Shown here: one piece after another, positions 10,922 through 21,932 of the stretch
How the letters are laid out: every line of letters starts with the position of its first letter
How positions within the stretch are numbered: position 1 is the stretch's first letter
DNA from: Dryomyza anilis
Taxonomy: Eukaryota > Arthropoda > Insecta > Diptera > Dryomyzidae
Reading direction: 5' to 3'
NCBI GenBank assembly: GCA_951804985.1
Contig: OX638133.1
Coordinates: forward strand, 25,760,963 to 25,824,962
Length of the DNA stretch: 64,000 bases
Made by a program: the position numbers and the translations under genes
Notes under the pieces: generated by a model
Told to the model about the DNA's origin: nothing
Databases searched by the model: none
The model's input: only the letters and a program-made list of their open reading frames with translations

Positions 10922-11140
10922 AATATGAAAAAATTAAGAAAATAAATAAAAGAAAAAAAAAAACAAAAAAAAAAATATATATATAAAAATTAAAAAAAAC
11001 AAAAAAATATATATAATATATATATATAGAGAAAAATTATTTATATAAAAAATATATAAAAAAATAATTAAAAAATATATAAAAAAATAATTACAAAATA
11101 TATATAAAAAATTATTAAAAAATATATATATGAAAAAATG
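10922..11140. repeat. A- and TA-rich simple sequence
   Basis: Runs of A alternate with TATATATA and AAAAATATATA units, a degenerate tandem pattern immediately after the 110-residue ORF. The first 40 bases hold several AATAAA motifs and may be its 3' end. Confidence 0.7.
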
Positions 11141-11434
11141 AAAGATTTAAGTTCTGTTATTTGTTTGTGTTTAATTACTTTTGTTTAATAACTACTAATT
11201 TAAAAAAAAAATGAATGAAAAGAAAAATGAATTTAAAGAATTAAATGTGATTAATTATGTTTGTTTAATACTTGGTTTAGTAGTTAAGAAAGTAGTAAAC
11301 TTTAATAAGTTTAATAACGTGAGCCGAACCTGACGCTGAATGCGTTTACATGACTCAAAGAATAGTGCTTAATGACACTGCAAACGTAAAGTGTAAGCGT
11401 TCTTTATCACGTCAATCGTTGGGGCAGTATTTCC

Positions 11435-11613
11435 ATGAATATATTTGAGCTGACCAAAAACAATATGCTGGACATCTGGAGGCAGTTGGCGACGCGCAAT
11501 GCCGTGCTGCTGAGAGAGGTAAATACAAAAACTTGTTAGTGTGTTTGTTTATACATTTCAACATTTTATTAAAATTATAGAAAATGAAGGCAATACCTAG
11601 AAAATCTTCATAA
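11435..11613 (+). CDS. two-exon gene for a 38-residue protein
   Basis: Exon 1 (11435-11518) reads M-N-I-F-E-L-T-K-N-N-M-L-D-I-W-R-Q-L-A-T and goes on to V-L-L-R-E, with codon-like GC-rich third positions unlike the surrounding AT-rich DNA. It is followed by the donor GAG/GTAAATAC. A 62-bp intron ends AAATTATAG at 11580. Exon 2 (11581-11613) adds K-M-K-A-I-P-R-K-S-S and a stop, in phase 0. The N-terminal part looks like an amphipathic helix; there is no signal peptide. An in-frame stop upstream (11387) supports the chosen ATG. The frame may instead be exon 1 of a longer gene using another acceptor. The family is not recognised; a functional micro-protein is plausible but unproven. Confidence 0.45.
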
Positions 11614-11695
11614 TTTTTCTATTTTTCCATTGCTTCGCCGTTATGGAAGTGTTTTGTGCTGACCGTTATTTAAATCACTGAAGACATTCGTAACC

Positions 11696-11738
11696 ATGAA
11701 AAGTATCGCAAATATTAGTATACAAGTACAGAATATTG
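11696..11738 (+). CDS. possible first coding exon
   Basis: AACC precedes an ATG that opens 14 codons (M-K-S-I-A-N-I-S-I-Q-V-Q-N-I) and runs directly into a near-ideal donor, TTG/GTGAGTG, at 11739. It lies 83 bp after the stop of the 38-residue frame, so it might be a second cistron of the same transcript or the start of a different gene. No downstream exon could be matched; a LINE remnant on the other strand begins about 60 bp later. Confidence 0.3.
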
Positions 11739-11799
11739 GTGAGTGTTTGAACTATATTCAATTTTTTTTTTAAATTAAAATTTTTATTAAACTGAACAT

Positions 11800-12001
11800 T
11801 TCTGGAGCGATTTCATCCATACGGTCGACATGTCTAAGCCAGAGTAGGCGCTGGATCTAAATTATGTCAATTATGGATCTAAATTATGTCAATTTCGGCG
11901 TTGAGGTCATACAGCTCGTCGTTCCATCTGATTCTGTACTCATTTTCAACGCATATCGAACCATAGATTTTCCGAAGAATCTTTCTCTCTAACGCTCTTA
12001 G
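11800..12001 (-). pseudogene. LINE reverse-transcriptase C-terminal remnant
   Basis: On the minus strand the frame reads L-E-R-K-I-L-R-K-I-Y-G and then E-Y-R-I-R-W-N-D-E-L-Y-D-L, and after a break I-Q-R-L-L-W-L-R-H-V-D-R-M-D-E. This is the familiar ERRILRKIFGP ... IQRLRWxGHVxRM pattern at the end of RTE/R1-like non-LTR polymerases. A 21-bp tandem duplication (ATCTAAATTATGTCAATT units) introduces a stop and shifts the frame. Only about 65 codons remain. Confidence 0.7.
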
Positions 12002-12077
12002 TGTAGATTATAAAACTGTTTTAAAATATATAAGTATTACTCATTCGACGCATAGTTCGTTCCTATTACATTGTAAT

Positions 12078-12761
12078 TAGGGATGTGCGGTTAATCAATT
12101 AATCAGAAATCCTGATTAATCTGATTAAACAGCATTTTGATTAATTGAAAATGAAACAATTTTATTCAATAATATTTGAAAATTTGGTCAAATTTATTTA
12201 TAAAATAATTAAAAAATAGCGTCGTTGCGTCGGTAGCTCAAGGTTACTGTGTTGGACTGCGAGCCAAAAGGTCCCAGGTTCAAGTCTGGACTGGGACTAA
12301 CAACATCTTATCATAGAAACAGTTTTCTATACCGCGATACCTCTCGGCAGTAAATGGCAAAACTACGACAGTAAATATTGCCTATGAAATGCTCTCACCC
12401 GCCGTTGGGATACGGTATTAAACTGTAGGTCCCACCACTTTGAGTACAAATATAACACGCACAGCTCAAAATGGTGAGAGAGCTCGGCCTAAGTTCTTAA
12501 AGGACTGTAGCGTCAAACTATTATTATTATTAATTAAAAAATATAAGGAAATGTTCAAGAAATATATAATAAAAGTATTTTTAAATATTTCGCGACGCAA
12601 ATGATGTTTAATTAATCGGAAAACCGGTTTAATCAATTAATTATAATTTTGATTAATCAGCATCCTGATTAATCAATTTTTTGATTAATTCATTAATCAA
12701 CTTTTTGATCATAAATTGATTAATCAAATTATTTGTTTAATCGATGAATCGCACATCCCTA
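12078..12761. mobile_element. hAT-type MITE (ATTAATC-rich), carrying a SINE
   Basis: It begins TAGGGATGTGCGGTTAATC and ends GAATCGCACATCCCTA, an inverted repeat of at least 11 bp. The flanking octamers ATTGTAAT and AGTCTAAT agree at 6 of 8 positions, as expected for an old hAT 8-bp target duplication. The interior is made of degenerate ATTAATCAG/CTGATTAAT units. A SINE is inserted at 12219; without it the MITE is about 360 bp. It has no transposase. Confidence 0.65.
12219..12530 (+). mobile_element. tRNA-derived SINE with perfect 13-bp target duplication
   Basis: The head has an A-box-like GGTAGCTCAAGG and a B-box GGTTCAAGTCT about 45 bp apart, as in a tRNA-derived pol III promoter. The body includes AAACTGTAGGTCCCACC and GGACTGTAGCGTCAAACT, and the tail is (ATT)n. 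The direct repeat TAATTAAAAAATA flanks it at 12206-12218 and 12531-12543. It is nested in the hAT-type MITE and is therefore younger. A second, reversed copy lies near 60 kb. Confidence 0.85.
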
Positions 12762-12799
12762 AGTCTAATGCATTTCTATTCATGCAATTAACACTCATA

Positions 12800-12981
12800 C
12801 GTCACGATGTACTCACACATCAGAATTCTGATTAATCAACTTTTGCGTCGCTAAATATTTAAAAATACTTCATTATATGGTACTTGAATTAATCAGGGTT
12901 TTGATTAATGGGTTTTCTGATTCATTAATTAATTAATATGGATTCTGATTAATCAAGATTTTGATTAATCGAACAGCCCTA
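12800..12981. mobile_element. second, partial ATTAATC-rich hAT-like MITE
   Basis: ATTCTGATTAATCAAC, TAATCAGGGTTTTGATTAAT and the end GATTAATCGAACAGCCCTA resemble the right half of the 12078 element. The left end is degraded (CACACATCAG near 12814). Confidence 0.45.
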
Positions 12982-13160
12982 ATATAAACCTCTTGGTCTG
13001 TCTGTTTGTCCCAGTATCTCGACTAAACCGCTGAACCGATTTGACTGAAATTTTACACGAGAATACTATGGAGTCCAGAGGGTGACACAGGCTATATATG
13101 GGCGGGATTGGACAACATCCTGTGGCACCTACTATACAACCTAAACTTTTAAACCGATAT
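12982..13160. mobile_element. degenerate repeat with CTGAACCGATTTGACTGAAA motif
   Basis: CTGTCTGTTTGTCCCAGTAT followed by CGACTAAACCGCTGAACCG and GAAATTTTACACGAGAATAC is a text pattern common near the ends of dispersed insect elements (Helitron-like and others). No end can be fixed; only the pattern supports the call. Confidence 0.25.
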
Positions 13161-13189
13161 ACATAACTCCGACTATAGACCAGCTACGA

Positions 13190-13620
13190 CCATGAAACAA
13201 AAAACTTAAATACAACCAAAAAAAAAAAAAATCAAAAACAAAAGCAAATCTAAAACAAAAGCAAAAATACACAAAACAAATTAAAAATACTATAACAAAA
13301 GCAAAATCACAAAAGTAAAAACACAAAAGCAAAAACACAAAAGCAAAAATACAAAAACCAAAGTAAAAACGGCACATAAACATACGCAAAAATACAAAGC
13401 AAAAGAAAATGACAAAACCCAAAAGGAAAAATACAAAAGTAAAAACCAAATGTGCAAAAACACAAATAAAATCACAAACACAAATGGAATTTGTGTCTTT
13501 GCTTTTGTGTTTTTGAGAAAACACAAAAAGTTAAATGCAAAACACAAAGTTAAACAAAATCAAAAATGAAACAAACAAAAACGCAAAAAGGAAAATAAAA
13601 CAAAATCAAAAGAATGTTAA
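13190..13620. repeat. ACAAAAGCAAAA low-complexity tract
   Basis: This is a degenerate tandem of ACAAAA(A/G)CAAAA units. It produces Phe/Cys/Val-rich minus-strand frames (13141-13547) that are artefacts of the repeat. Confidence 0.8.
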
Positions 13621-14015
13621 AACGACACTTTAAAATTTAAAGTTTTCCCTTTTTTTCAGTGTACTTAATGGTTTATTCAAAAGGTATATTCAAAAAATCC
13701 TTAATAAAAAACCATGTGAAATATATATTTTTTCAAAATTTTTGGGATATATATATACAAAATTATTCGAAATTTTTAAAAATATGTTTTACCATAATTT
13801 TAAATAAATTTGTATTATTTTTCTGTAGTGCGTAATATGAAATGAGTATTTTTAGCAAATGCACACATCAAATTTCAAAAGTCAATTAGTTAATACACAA
13901 ACCGCGTAAAGATTTTAAGTACAACATTTTTCTACTAGATGGTGCTACACTCTTGGGTTTTTGTCTTGAATAAAACATTTGAAACAAAAAAAGTTGTTTC
14001 GTGAAAACATAGTAC
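13621..14015. other. AT-rich stretch, no gene seen
   Basis: Nothing is recognisable. Confidence 0.5.
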
Positions 14016-14023
14016 CTATGATT

Positions 14024-14331
14024 TAGAGTTGGCACGTAAGCAGATTTTAGAGTGATTCACGTAAATCACACTTTTTTTGAGTAGAACACAAAAGAAAAAC
14101 TTCGTGAGTGAATGTGAGTGAGTACCATTTTTGGGTGAGTGAGTGTGCGTTATCCGAATATTTCGCAGAATTTTAAAACGTGATTTTCGCGTGATTCACG
14201 CGAATTACGCGTGATCAAGCTTAATAGTAATCGAATCTAAATTTACTCACGTGATTGTCAGTGAGTCTGAGTAGAACACAGAAAGTCCTTGAGTGATTAG
14301 AAAATTTCATTCATTCACATGCCCATCTCTA
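14024..14331. mobile_element. 308-bp hAT-type MITE with 8-bp target duplication
   Basis: Its ends are TAGAGTTGGCACGT and the inverted ACATGCCCATCTCTA. The flanks CTATGATT (14016-14023) and GTATGATT (14332-14339) match at 7 of 8 positions. The interior repeats GTGATTCACG and GTGAGTGAGT motifs in both orientations. There is no coding capacity. The end sequence (GATGGGC) is shared with the insert at 60017. Confidence 0.7.
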
Positions 14332-14760
14332 GTATGATTGCATATTGAATATTTTATAAGAAGTTGACTGTCACTAGCGTAACTCCATTTAATATTTTTC
14401 ATTGAAATTAATTAATTTTTCTTCCTGTCCCGGTCACTTTTACTCCTACACGCCCATTACAAAATAAGTTATGTCATATAATAGTTATTAATTACAATTT
14501 ACAAATATTTGCAAGTAATTTATTTGACATGGTAACTCGAACTAATTATTTTCATAAAATGCAAACATGAATTGGGCAACAATTTTACACATAGCGAACT
14601 GCACTCGAACCGGTATTCGTTTCGAGTTGGCCCATTCATTCTAGCTGCCAAATTATGCCACCTGTAATTGTATTACCAAATATTGTTCAATGGACCGCCT
14701 GTTGGGGCGTCCGTCCAAGTAACAACTTTGAGTGATTCGCGATAATTAATACGTTGTTGA
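14332..14760. other. single-copy-looking DNA, no gene
   Basis: From about 14565 the sequence is non-repetitive and GC-richer (for example GAACCGGTATTCGTTTCGAG and GGACCGCCTGTTGGGGCGTC), with no coding frame. A regulatory role is possible but unsupported. Confidence 0.35.
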
Positions 14761-14823
14761 GGGTTGAGACGTCAATGCGTGCGGTTGAGGCGTCAATGCG
14801 TGCGGTTGAGGCGTCAATGCGTG
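14761..14823. repeat. 21-bp minisatellite, three copies
   Basis: GGTTGAGGCGTCAATGCGTGC is repeated three times with one substitution in the first unit; a partial fourth copy follows. Confidence 0.9.
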
Positions 14824-14830
14824 CGGTTGT

Positions 14831-17251
14831 GGCGCATGCATTTTGCGATGGCTGTTTGACTTTCAGGCGTTAATTGACTCGATTGCAGACGTCAATTGAT
14901 CTTCTAAATTAACTGTATTTTGATTTTTTTTCATTTAATTTTTTTTCATTTAAAATTTCGAAAACAATTGAAGCACGCATCACAAAACAAATCCTTACTA
15001 TAAAATTTTAAAATTCTTAGTAAAATCTTTCTCCGAAAATTCTTTTCAAAGTGTTAAATTAAGTGTTCTTCAAAATTCGTCCCAAGAAAATTCTTTTCAC
15101 GAGATAAACAGACCGCAGACAATTCGACCCAACTAAAAATTCTTTCCATATTTTTATTACCAGAAAATTCCTCATCAGTATAACACTCAAGGCTTTGTCT
15201 GGAGATCCGAAAATCAAATCTGGCCTTTTCTTCCTTATATATACAAAATTTCCGGAAAACACACAGATAAATGGAACTTTGATCTATTATATGAAGACGA
15301 ACAGAAAAAAGTCAGCTTTTTACAACAGCTACAACCTCTGCATTTTTCTGCTTAAATTCATGCAAAAACTATCTTTAAATTGACATCGACATGCCATTCA
15401 TTTTTTCCAGCGTAGTTACCGGAACAATATCTGTCATTTCTTCATTTTTTCTGACTTATTTCTTCAAAATTTCCGACAAACACATAGCTAAATGGAAGTT
15501 TGTTGGTCGCGTAAAACAATTTATCAAATGTTATGAAAATTTAAAGCTTGACTCATTTTCCATCTATTATGGAAATAGAAAATGGACAGCTTTTGATACG
15601 CATTTCTTTCGAGTCAGCTAAAAACCTTTTAACTAATTTTTCTAAACTGCTTTCAGCATACCAAAAATGTTGTCTAGGGTACTACACAGAAAAAATTCGT
15701 AAATATAGCCAAAAAGTTACATCAACACAATCAAATGTTTGCTAAAACTGCGCCGACTAAATTATTAATTGTATTAGCGTACACATTCTTCATATTAGCA
15801 ATCGCATTTGCTGGCAACAACTATGTGTATTCGCATACCACGTTGATGTTATAGCAGTACGTGGTCGCTATAGCAGTGAGTGGTAGCTGTAGCAGTGCGT
15901 GGTCGCTATAACAGTGCGTGGTGTGTGTTCGTGTACTCGCTTACAGAATTGCTGAATTTGTGAAATTGCTGGAATTCGCTTTTAATTAGAATTTTTAGTT
16001 GACGCGCATATAAGTTCACATTTGGTTCATGTCAAAAGAAACACTTATAGAGTTTGTACATACTCTATTGGTGTCGTTGTACTTTCACAAGAATTTATAA
16101 TATTATATAATATAAAATACTTTTAAAACTCCGACCATACCAATTAAATAATTTGCTACTTAAGCAACATCGTTTATTGTGGTATATTTTTGGACGCAAA
16201 TAACATTTTTTTTTCCCAGGCAATTCTTGTCGGAGTCAATTTTTTCCCGCAGTTAATTCTTATTCCCAGAGTCATTTCTTCCTGAAATATATTCATTCCA
16301 AGAAAAGTATACGAATTATACAAATAAATGTGTTTCGTGCCCGATGATTATTTATTCCAATACAATTTTCCTCAGGTAATTCTTCATCGAGTCAATCATT
16401 CGAAGACAATAATTCTTCAGAAAAATAATTCACGAGTTACTTCACACATTACCATTTCATTTCAATAAAATTCTTTCCAAAGACATTTCTTCCAAAGTCA
16501 CTGAAATTCTACGTGCAGTTAAACATAAACATTATCACATCAAACATTTTAAGAGTATAATTATGCTTGCAGCAATAGTATGTATAATTAAAACAATTAT
16601 GTTAAAAGAAACATGATTGGCTCAATTAGTTATTTGTCAGAGATTTCTTCTTTTTTGTGTACACTCTGTATTTTATTCATTTAAAACGTTTTCTTTGTGT
16701 ATTCTTCTTCGCATATTTAACTTAGATTTACAAAATTTCATTTGATTATAATTAAAATAATTATAAATTATAAGAACATACTCAGTAAATCTTATTTTTA
16801 CCCTAAACTCAGTTTATAAGCTAATCCATAAATTATTAAAATGTGACATTTATGAACTCTATTAACTAGTGTCAGGCGTCACTATGATAAAATTTATATA
16901 TTAATAATTTCAATAAATAAATGAGGTTAACGTTTAATTTACATTTTAAATATTAAAAGTATTAATTAAAAAAACAAAAAATACAACTATTCTGAATATG
17001 GTCGCGTGCTCGCTCGAATTTAAATGCTTTCATTAATTTGCAAAATAAGTAATACGAAATTGACGACCTTGTTGTGCCCATGTCATGTTGTACCCGAACG
17101 ATGTGTTTAGTATTTTATGTGCCATAAACTAGTTCTTAAGAGTGCAAAATTATGCTGCTGCAACATGCAATAATAATTGAATATAATTTAATAACATCTT
17201 AAATCAAAGACAAACAGTGGTATTTTAAATTTTAACAGCAACAACTGAAGT
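14831..17251. other. AT-rich stretch with AAAATTCTTC-type degenerate repeats
   Basis: Loose repetition of AATTCTTTTC, CAATTCTTC and related words runs through 15000-15200 and 16200-16500. Two similar blocks, ACAAAATTTCCGGAAAACAC (15242) and CAAAATTTCCGACAAACACA (15463), each followed by a TAAATGGAA word, indicate an old duplication. The ORFs at 15195-15745 are low-quality frames in this DNA. There is no gene. Confidence 0.4.
15849..15925. repeat. 19-bp minisatellite, four copies
   Basis: TATAGCAGTGCGTGGTCGC-like units occur four times in tandem with a few substitutions. Confidence 0.85.
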
Positions 17252-19104
17252 ACACTCAGATTAAATTGGTTTCTTAAGTAGCTAATGGTATAACTATTGA
17301 TTTTATGTTACTTGTATTAATAGTTTTTTCATATTAATTATAAAGTTTTCATTAAAGTTTAATTGTATTTAAAGTATATACTATTAATACTATTAATTAA
17401 ATGATTTGTGTATCATATAATCTCAGAAGCAAATGTCCCATTAAGAAAAGAATGGCAAACTATTGTTTTTATGGTATATTTAATTATATATTTTTTTCAA
17501 ATTAATTCAAAAGTTTTATATTCTTTATTATTAGTATTTGAAAAACATATTAATATTTATTTAGTGATTTGAATATTATTGTATATTTTGTAAGGCATAC
17601 TATTAAAGTTTTAAACAATACTCTAAGTAAATGGCATACTACCAATTATTTTTTTAATTTAGTCTTATTATATTTGAAGTATTAAATCACTTTCAATATA
17701 TTTAGTAGCTTATAGTATTATTACCATTAATTTTATTTGTTTTCTCCTTTAAATTATCATTCTGACAAACAAAAACTTTTGTAATAAGTTTTCCATCTCG
17801 TTTTAAATTATAAATAACTCAAAATGATTGTAATATTAATTTTTATTTAAATAATAATTAGAAAAAAACTGAAAATAATAATACTTAAAAAAAAATTTAA
17901 TACGACTGTAACATTAAATACTTATATGACTTATTATTATTTTAAAAGGATTAATTTTAATGGACCAAATAATATATTGAATTATTTTATAATTTAGTCT
18001 CATTGATATAATATTTCCAACGCAATAAATAACTAATAGTTTTAAAACTATTGATATTATGTGTTTACTCTTTTAAAAATAAAATTCAGACTATGTGGCA
18101 CACGAAAAATTTTGTAATGAGGTTTCAAACACGTTTTATATTAGAAAAACCTTATAATATTTATATTATTCTTTTAAATTTAATAAATGATTGGAAACAT
18201 ATTTAAAATTTATAATATTTAAGAGGAAACTTAATACGACTGTACCATTAAATACTTATATGACTTACTATTATTTAAAAAGGTATAATTGTCTATTAAC
18301 TTTAATGAACCAAATAATATATTGAATTATTTTATAATTTAGTCTCATTGATTTAATGTTTCCAACATAATAAATAACTTATAGTATTAAAACTATTGAT
18401 CTTATGTGCTGTCTCCTTTAAAAATAAAATTCTTACTATGTGTCAAACGAAAACTTTAGTAATAAGGTTTTAATCTCGTTTTAAATTACAAATAACTCAT
18501 AATATTTGTATTATTCTTTTAAATTTAATTAATGTTTGGAAAAATACTAAAAATTATAATATATAAAAGGAAATTTAGTACGACTGTACCATTAAATACT
18601 TATATGTTTTTTATGAGTATTAATTTTAAAACGTATTATGGTCCATTAATTTTAATGAGCCAAATAATACATTGAATTATTTTATAATTTAGTCTCATTG
18701 ATTTAATGTTTCCAACGTAATTAAGAATTAATAGTATTAAAACTATTGATATTATGTGTTTTCTCCTTTAAAAATAAAATTCTGACTACGTGGCACACGA
18801 AAACTTTTGTAATGAGGTTTCAAACTCGTTTAAAATTAGAAATAACTCATAATAATTATATTATTCTTTTAAATTTCATTAATGATTGGAAAAATATTAA
18901 AAAAATATAATATTTAAAAAGAGATTGAATACGACTGTACCATTAAATACTTATGTGACCTACTAAGGTATTACTTTAAAATTAATTTAACAAATTAAAT
19001 TTTTTATTAATAGCTGTAATAATAGTATGTATCCTATGCTAATACTAAAAATTATAGTATCTCTAAAAAGAATTCTATTAATTTTGGAGAATTTTTATCT
19101 GTGT
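17252..19104. mobile_element. 1.85-kb element with ACAC-CAGA-type ends and tandem interior
   Basis: It begins ACACTCAGATTAAATT; its end, read in reverse, is ACACAGATAAAAATT. The interior is dominated by a roughly 345-bp tandem array. The ends match the CACAGAAAA class loosely. The boundaries are less certain than for the shorter members, and there is no coding capacity. Confidence 0.4.
17560..18960. repeat. ~345-bp satellite-like tandem array, about four units
   Basis: TACGACTGTACCATTAAATA recurs at 17901 (one base different), 18235, 18580 and 18930, spacings of 334, 345 and 350 bp. Other in-phase words are TTTAGTCTCATTGAT, AAAACTATTGAT and CACACGAAAACTTTTGTAAT. An earlier, more diverged unit precedes 17901. 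Confidence 0.9.
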
Positions 19105-19960
19105 CTAGTAGCAAAACAATTTTAAAAGGAGCAACTGTTGCTCATTGGAACAACAAATGCAATGCAATTGATTGCAAATCATTGGCAGCAAATATGAATG
19201 GCCAGCAATTTGGCTGATACGAGATACGAAGACAGTTGGACAGACAGACAACTATAGAGATGCATGGACGGACTTCTGAATAGACGGACATATTGTCAGT
19301 TGGTCGCATGACAAAATTCTATGTGGCCGCGTGATATTTGATTATAGTATTTTAACTTTTTTTTTTGTTATATTTTATTATTTTTTTCTATTTTTTCTTA
19401 ATTTTTTTTAGTTATTTTTTTTTAATTTTTTTAGTTCATATTTTTCAGTTTTTTTTTTTTTGCTTTGAATATTTTTCAAAGTTTTTATTTTTTTTTTGTA
19501 TTTGTTTTCTTAGATTGTCGTTTGTTGTCCATTAATTGCGCTTGTTTAAGTTTAAGCCAGCAAATTTAGATAATCTTGGTCGGCATTATTTAGTCGAAGG
19601 TTCCTGCCTGACAGCTCGAATGTTGTCTGCATTTATCTTTGAGCAACAAATGCGCGTTAATTGCTGCAGCAATAGTAGTAGCAGCTGCTGCTGCTGTTGG
19701 GAATTCGCTGGCTCTTTGGGGGTTGACGTAGTGGCTTTTGTCAAATGATTTGTATTAGTTTTTGACAACTTTGTTTGCCAGAAGTTGGCAAATTTTACAC
19801 AAGTCATAAATAACAACAACAATGTATTGCAGTTTTTGCTGCTGTCAATGTTGCTCGTTTCTGTGCGTCCAGCAAATGCATAAATTTAATTTGCGCCGTG
19901 ATTTTCAACTTGGCATTGATTTGCGTTTCCTAGATAGACCTATCTGTTGATGTTGCTACG
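19105..19960. other. non-repetitive block flanking a T-rich tract
   Basis: 19105-19330 and 19540-19960 look single-copy, with moderate GC and CAG/CTG-containing words (AGCAGCTGCTGCTGCTGTTG). 19350-19510 is T-rich simple sequence. No gene is visible; regulatory DNA is possible. Confidence 0.35.
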
Positions 19961-21136
19961 ATTATTATGTTTTATACTTTTTTTTTCGCTACTTTTTTTG
20001 TAGCTGCTAAATATTAAATGTTGCTAAACCCCTTACTCTTGGCTTCTATCATTTGGGTTTTTTTTGTTCTTAATATTTGTTGTTATTTTTTTAAATATTT
20101 TTTTTCTTGCTCCACTTTTTTTGTTACTATTTTTTGTGCAACACTTTTTTTGTTGATGCCTTTTTACATTTTTCCACTAAGTTTTTAGCTCAAACTTTTT
20201 TGTTCATTTTTTGTTACAACTTTTTGTTTTGTCGCTACTAATTTGTTTTGTCGCTACTAATTTGTTTTGTCGCTACTAATTTATTTGTCGCTACTAATTT
20301 GTTTTGTTCCTATTACATTTTGTAACGCTATTATTTTGTAGCTAATATTTTTGTTTAGTTTTTGATACAAATTGTTTTTTTTCTATTGTTATATTAAAGC
20401 TATTATTTTGCTGCTACTTTTGGTTTTTGCTAATATTTTTTCTTGCTACTTTTACTTTTTGATTCTATTCTATGTTGCTACTTGATTGTTAAAATCTGCT
20501 ACTACTATTATTACTACTATGCAATATTTTCGGTTTTAACTTTATTTTGTTGCTACTAGTTTTAGCTACAATTTTTGTTGCTGTCTTATTACATTATTGC
20601 TATATTTTTTGACAGAACTTTTTTGGTATTTTTTTCTATTGTTAAACATTTTATTTTTGTTGCTACTAATTTGCTTTCTGGCTACAAATTTCTTTTGTTA
20701 CTAATAATTTGTTTTGTTGCTACTAATTTGTATTGTGCCTATTAATTTTATATTCTTTTTTGTAACTACTATTTTGGTTGATACTTGTTACGGCTGATAT
20801 TCTTTTGTTGCTGATGCTATTATTTTTGTTGATGCAATATTTTTGATGCTACTTTTGTTTCCTGCTACTTCGTTTTTGTTGCTACTATTTTCAGCTATAA
20901 AGTTTATTGTTACCTTATTACATTATTTGCTCGTATTATTGTTTGCTACTATTTATTTTATAACATTTATTGTTGCTACTAACTTATGTTGCTTATTTGT
21001 TTTGCTGCTACTTTTTGAGAATTCCTTTTTTTATTTTAAATCAAATATTTTGTAGCAACAATTCTTTTGTTAGACAATTTTATGTGTTGTTCTCTTTTTC
21101 GCTTCTATTTGCTGTATTTTATTGCTACTATATTTA

Positions 21137-21356
21137 CACCCAGAAAAAAATACTATATAAATAATAGTTTTTTACTATTAAAAATAGTTAATAGGATAAA
21201 TTATTATTTTAATCGGAAAATACTATTAAATACTAGAAAATACCATGACATTGCCATTGAGTTTATATAAAAAGATTTATTTTTTGTATACTATTAAATC
21301 AATAATTGTCCTATTGACCAATTTTAATGGGATTTGAGGCATTTTTTTTCTGGGCT
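21137..21356. mobile_element. 220-bp MITE with CACCCAGAAAAAAA ends
   Basis: It starts CACCCAGAAAAAAATAC and ends TTTTTTTTCTGGGCT, so CCCAGAAAAAAA is inverted at both ends. The interior carries TATTAAATACTA and AATAGTTTTTTACTATT dyads. It interrupts the TTGCTACTA minisatellite. Confidence 0.7.
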
Positions 21357-21417
21357 AGTTGCTACTATTTTCGGTTGATACTTTTTTCGCTACCATTTTT
21401 GTTATTGCATTAATTAT

Positions 21418-21567
21418 TCAGCCCAATTCCAAATAAATACTCCCACAAATATTTGGAAGGAATTGTTTGGGATAAAATAGCATTGTATGTAAATTAAATA
21501 CAAAGCTCTTTTCTCCCAACAATTTCTCCCAAATATTTATGGGAGTATTTATTTAGAATTGGGCTGA
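21418..21567. mobile_element. 150-bp MITE with ~55-bp inverted repeats
   Basis: TCAGCCCAATTCCAAATAAA ... is mirrored by ... AATTGGGCTGA; about 50 of 55 positions pair (ATACTCCCACAAATATTTGG against its complement). TTAT flanks both sides as a possible target duplication. It is inserted in the minisatellite. Confidence 0.8.
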
Positions 21568-21629
21568 TTATGTTTAGGTTCTACTATTTTTTTTGATATG
21601 TTTTTTAGCTTCAACTTTTTATATTTCTA

Positions 21630-21919
21630 CACACAGAAGAATACAATTTTGTTGCGTCAACCAACTTCTTACCCAACCAACATATTCAGTTCTCTCAACC
21701 GCTTTATCCGTTGTTATTGTCAAAACTAAATGAATTGTAGTTTGGACGACAACCAATTTCGAACAGTTTTGAGAACAATTTAGTAAAGTTGTAGAACAAT
21801 TGAGAATGCGTATATGCTAATATTTAAAGCGCCAATTCGTTTAACCGAATGAAATTGGTAGTTACAACTAATTTTTTCGTTCTTCCAACCTCATGCCGAA
21901 AGAGGATTTTTTTGTGTGT
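21630..21919 (+). mobile_element. ~300-bp CACACAGAA element, forward copy
   Basis: It begins CACACAGAAGAATACAA and ends GGATTTTTTTGTGTG. Diagnostic words are CAACCAACTTCTTACCCAAC, CTCAACCGCTTTATCCG and TTCTTCCAACCTCATGCC. The interior is noncoding; no transposase is present. Confidence 0.75.
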
Positions 21920-21932
21920 ACTACAGTGTTTT

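Larger units (their letters stand above)
19970..21620. repeat. TTTTGTTGCTACTAA-type degenerate minisatellite
   Basis: About 1.6 kb is built from variants of TTTGTTGCTACTAATT. The cleanest part is 20221-20310, where TTTGTTTTGTCGCTACTAAT repeats nearly exactly. Two MITEs have inserted into it (21137 and 21418). The Leu/Phe-rich frames at 20843-21164 are products of the repeat. Confidence 0.85.

Noticed and set aside
12219..12300. tRNA gene in the head of the SINE
   Set aside because: A- and B-box spacing fits, but the cloverleaf fails and a SINE body, tail and target duplication follow.
13141..13547. Phe/Cys-rich minus-strand frames of 85-127 codons
   Set aside because: Direct translation of the ACAAAAGCAAAA low-complexity tract.
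20843..21270. Overlapping hydrophobic frames
   Set aside because: Products of the TTGCTACTA minisatellite and the MITE inserted in it.
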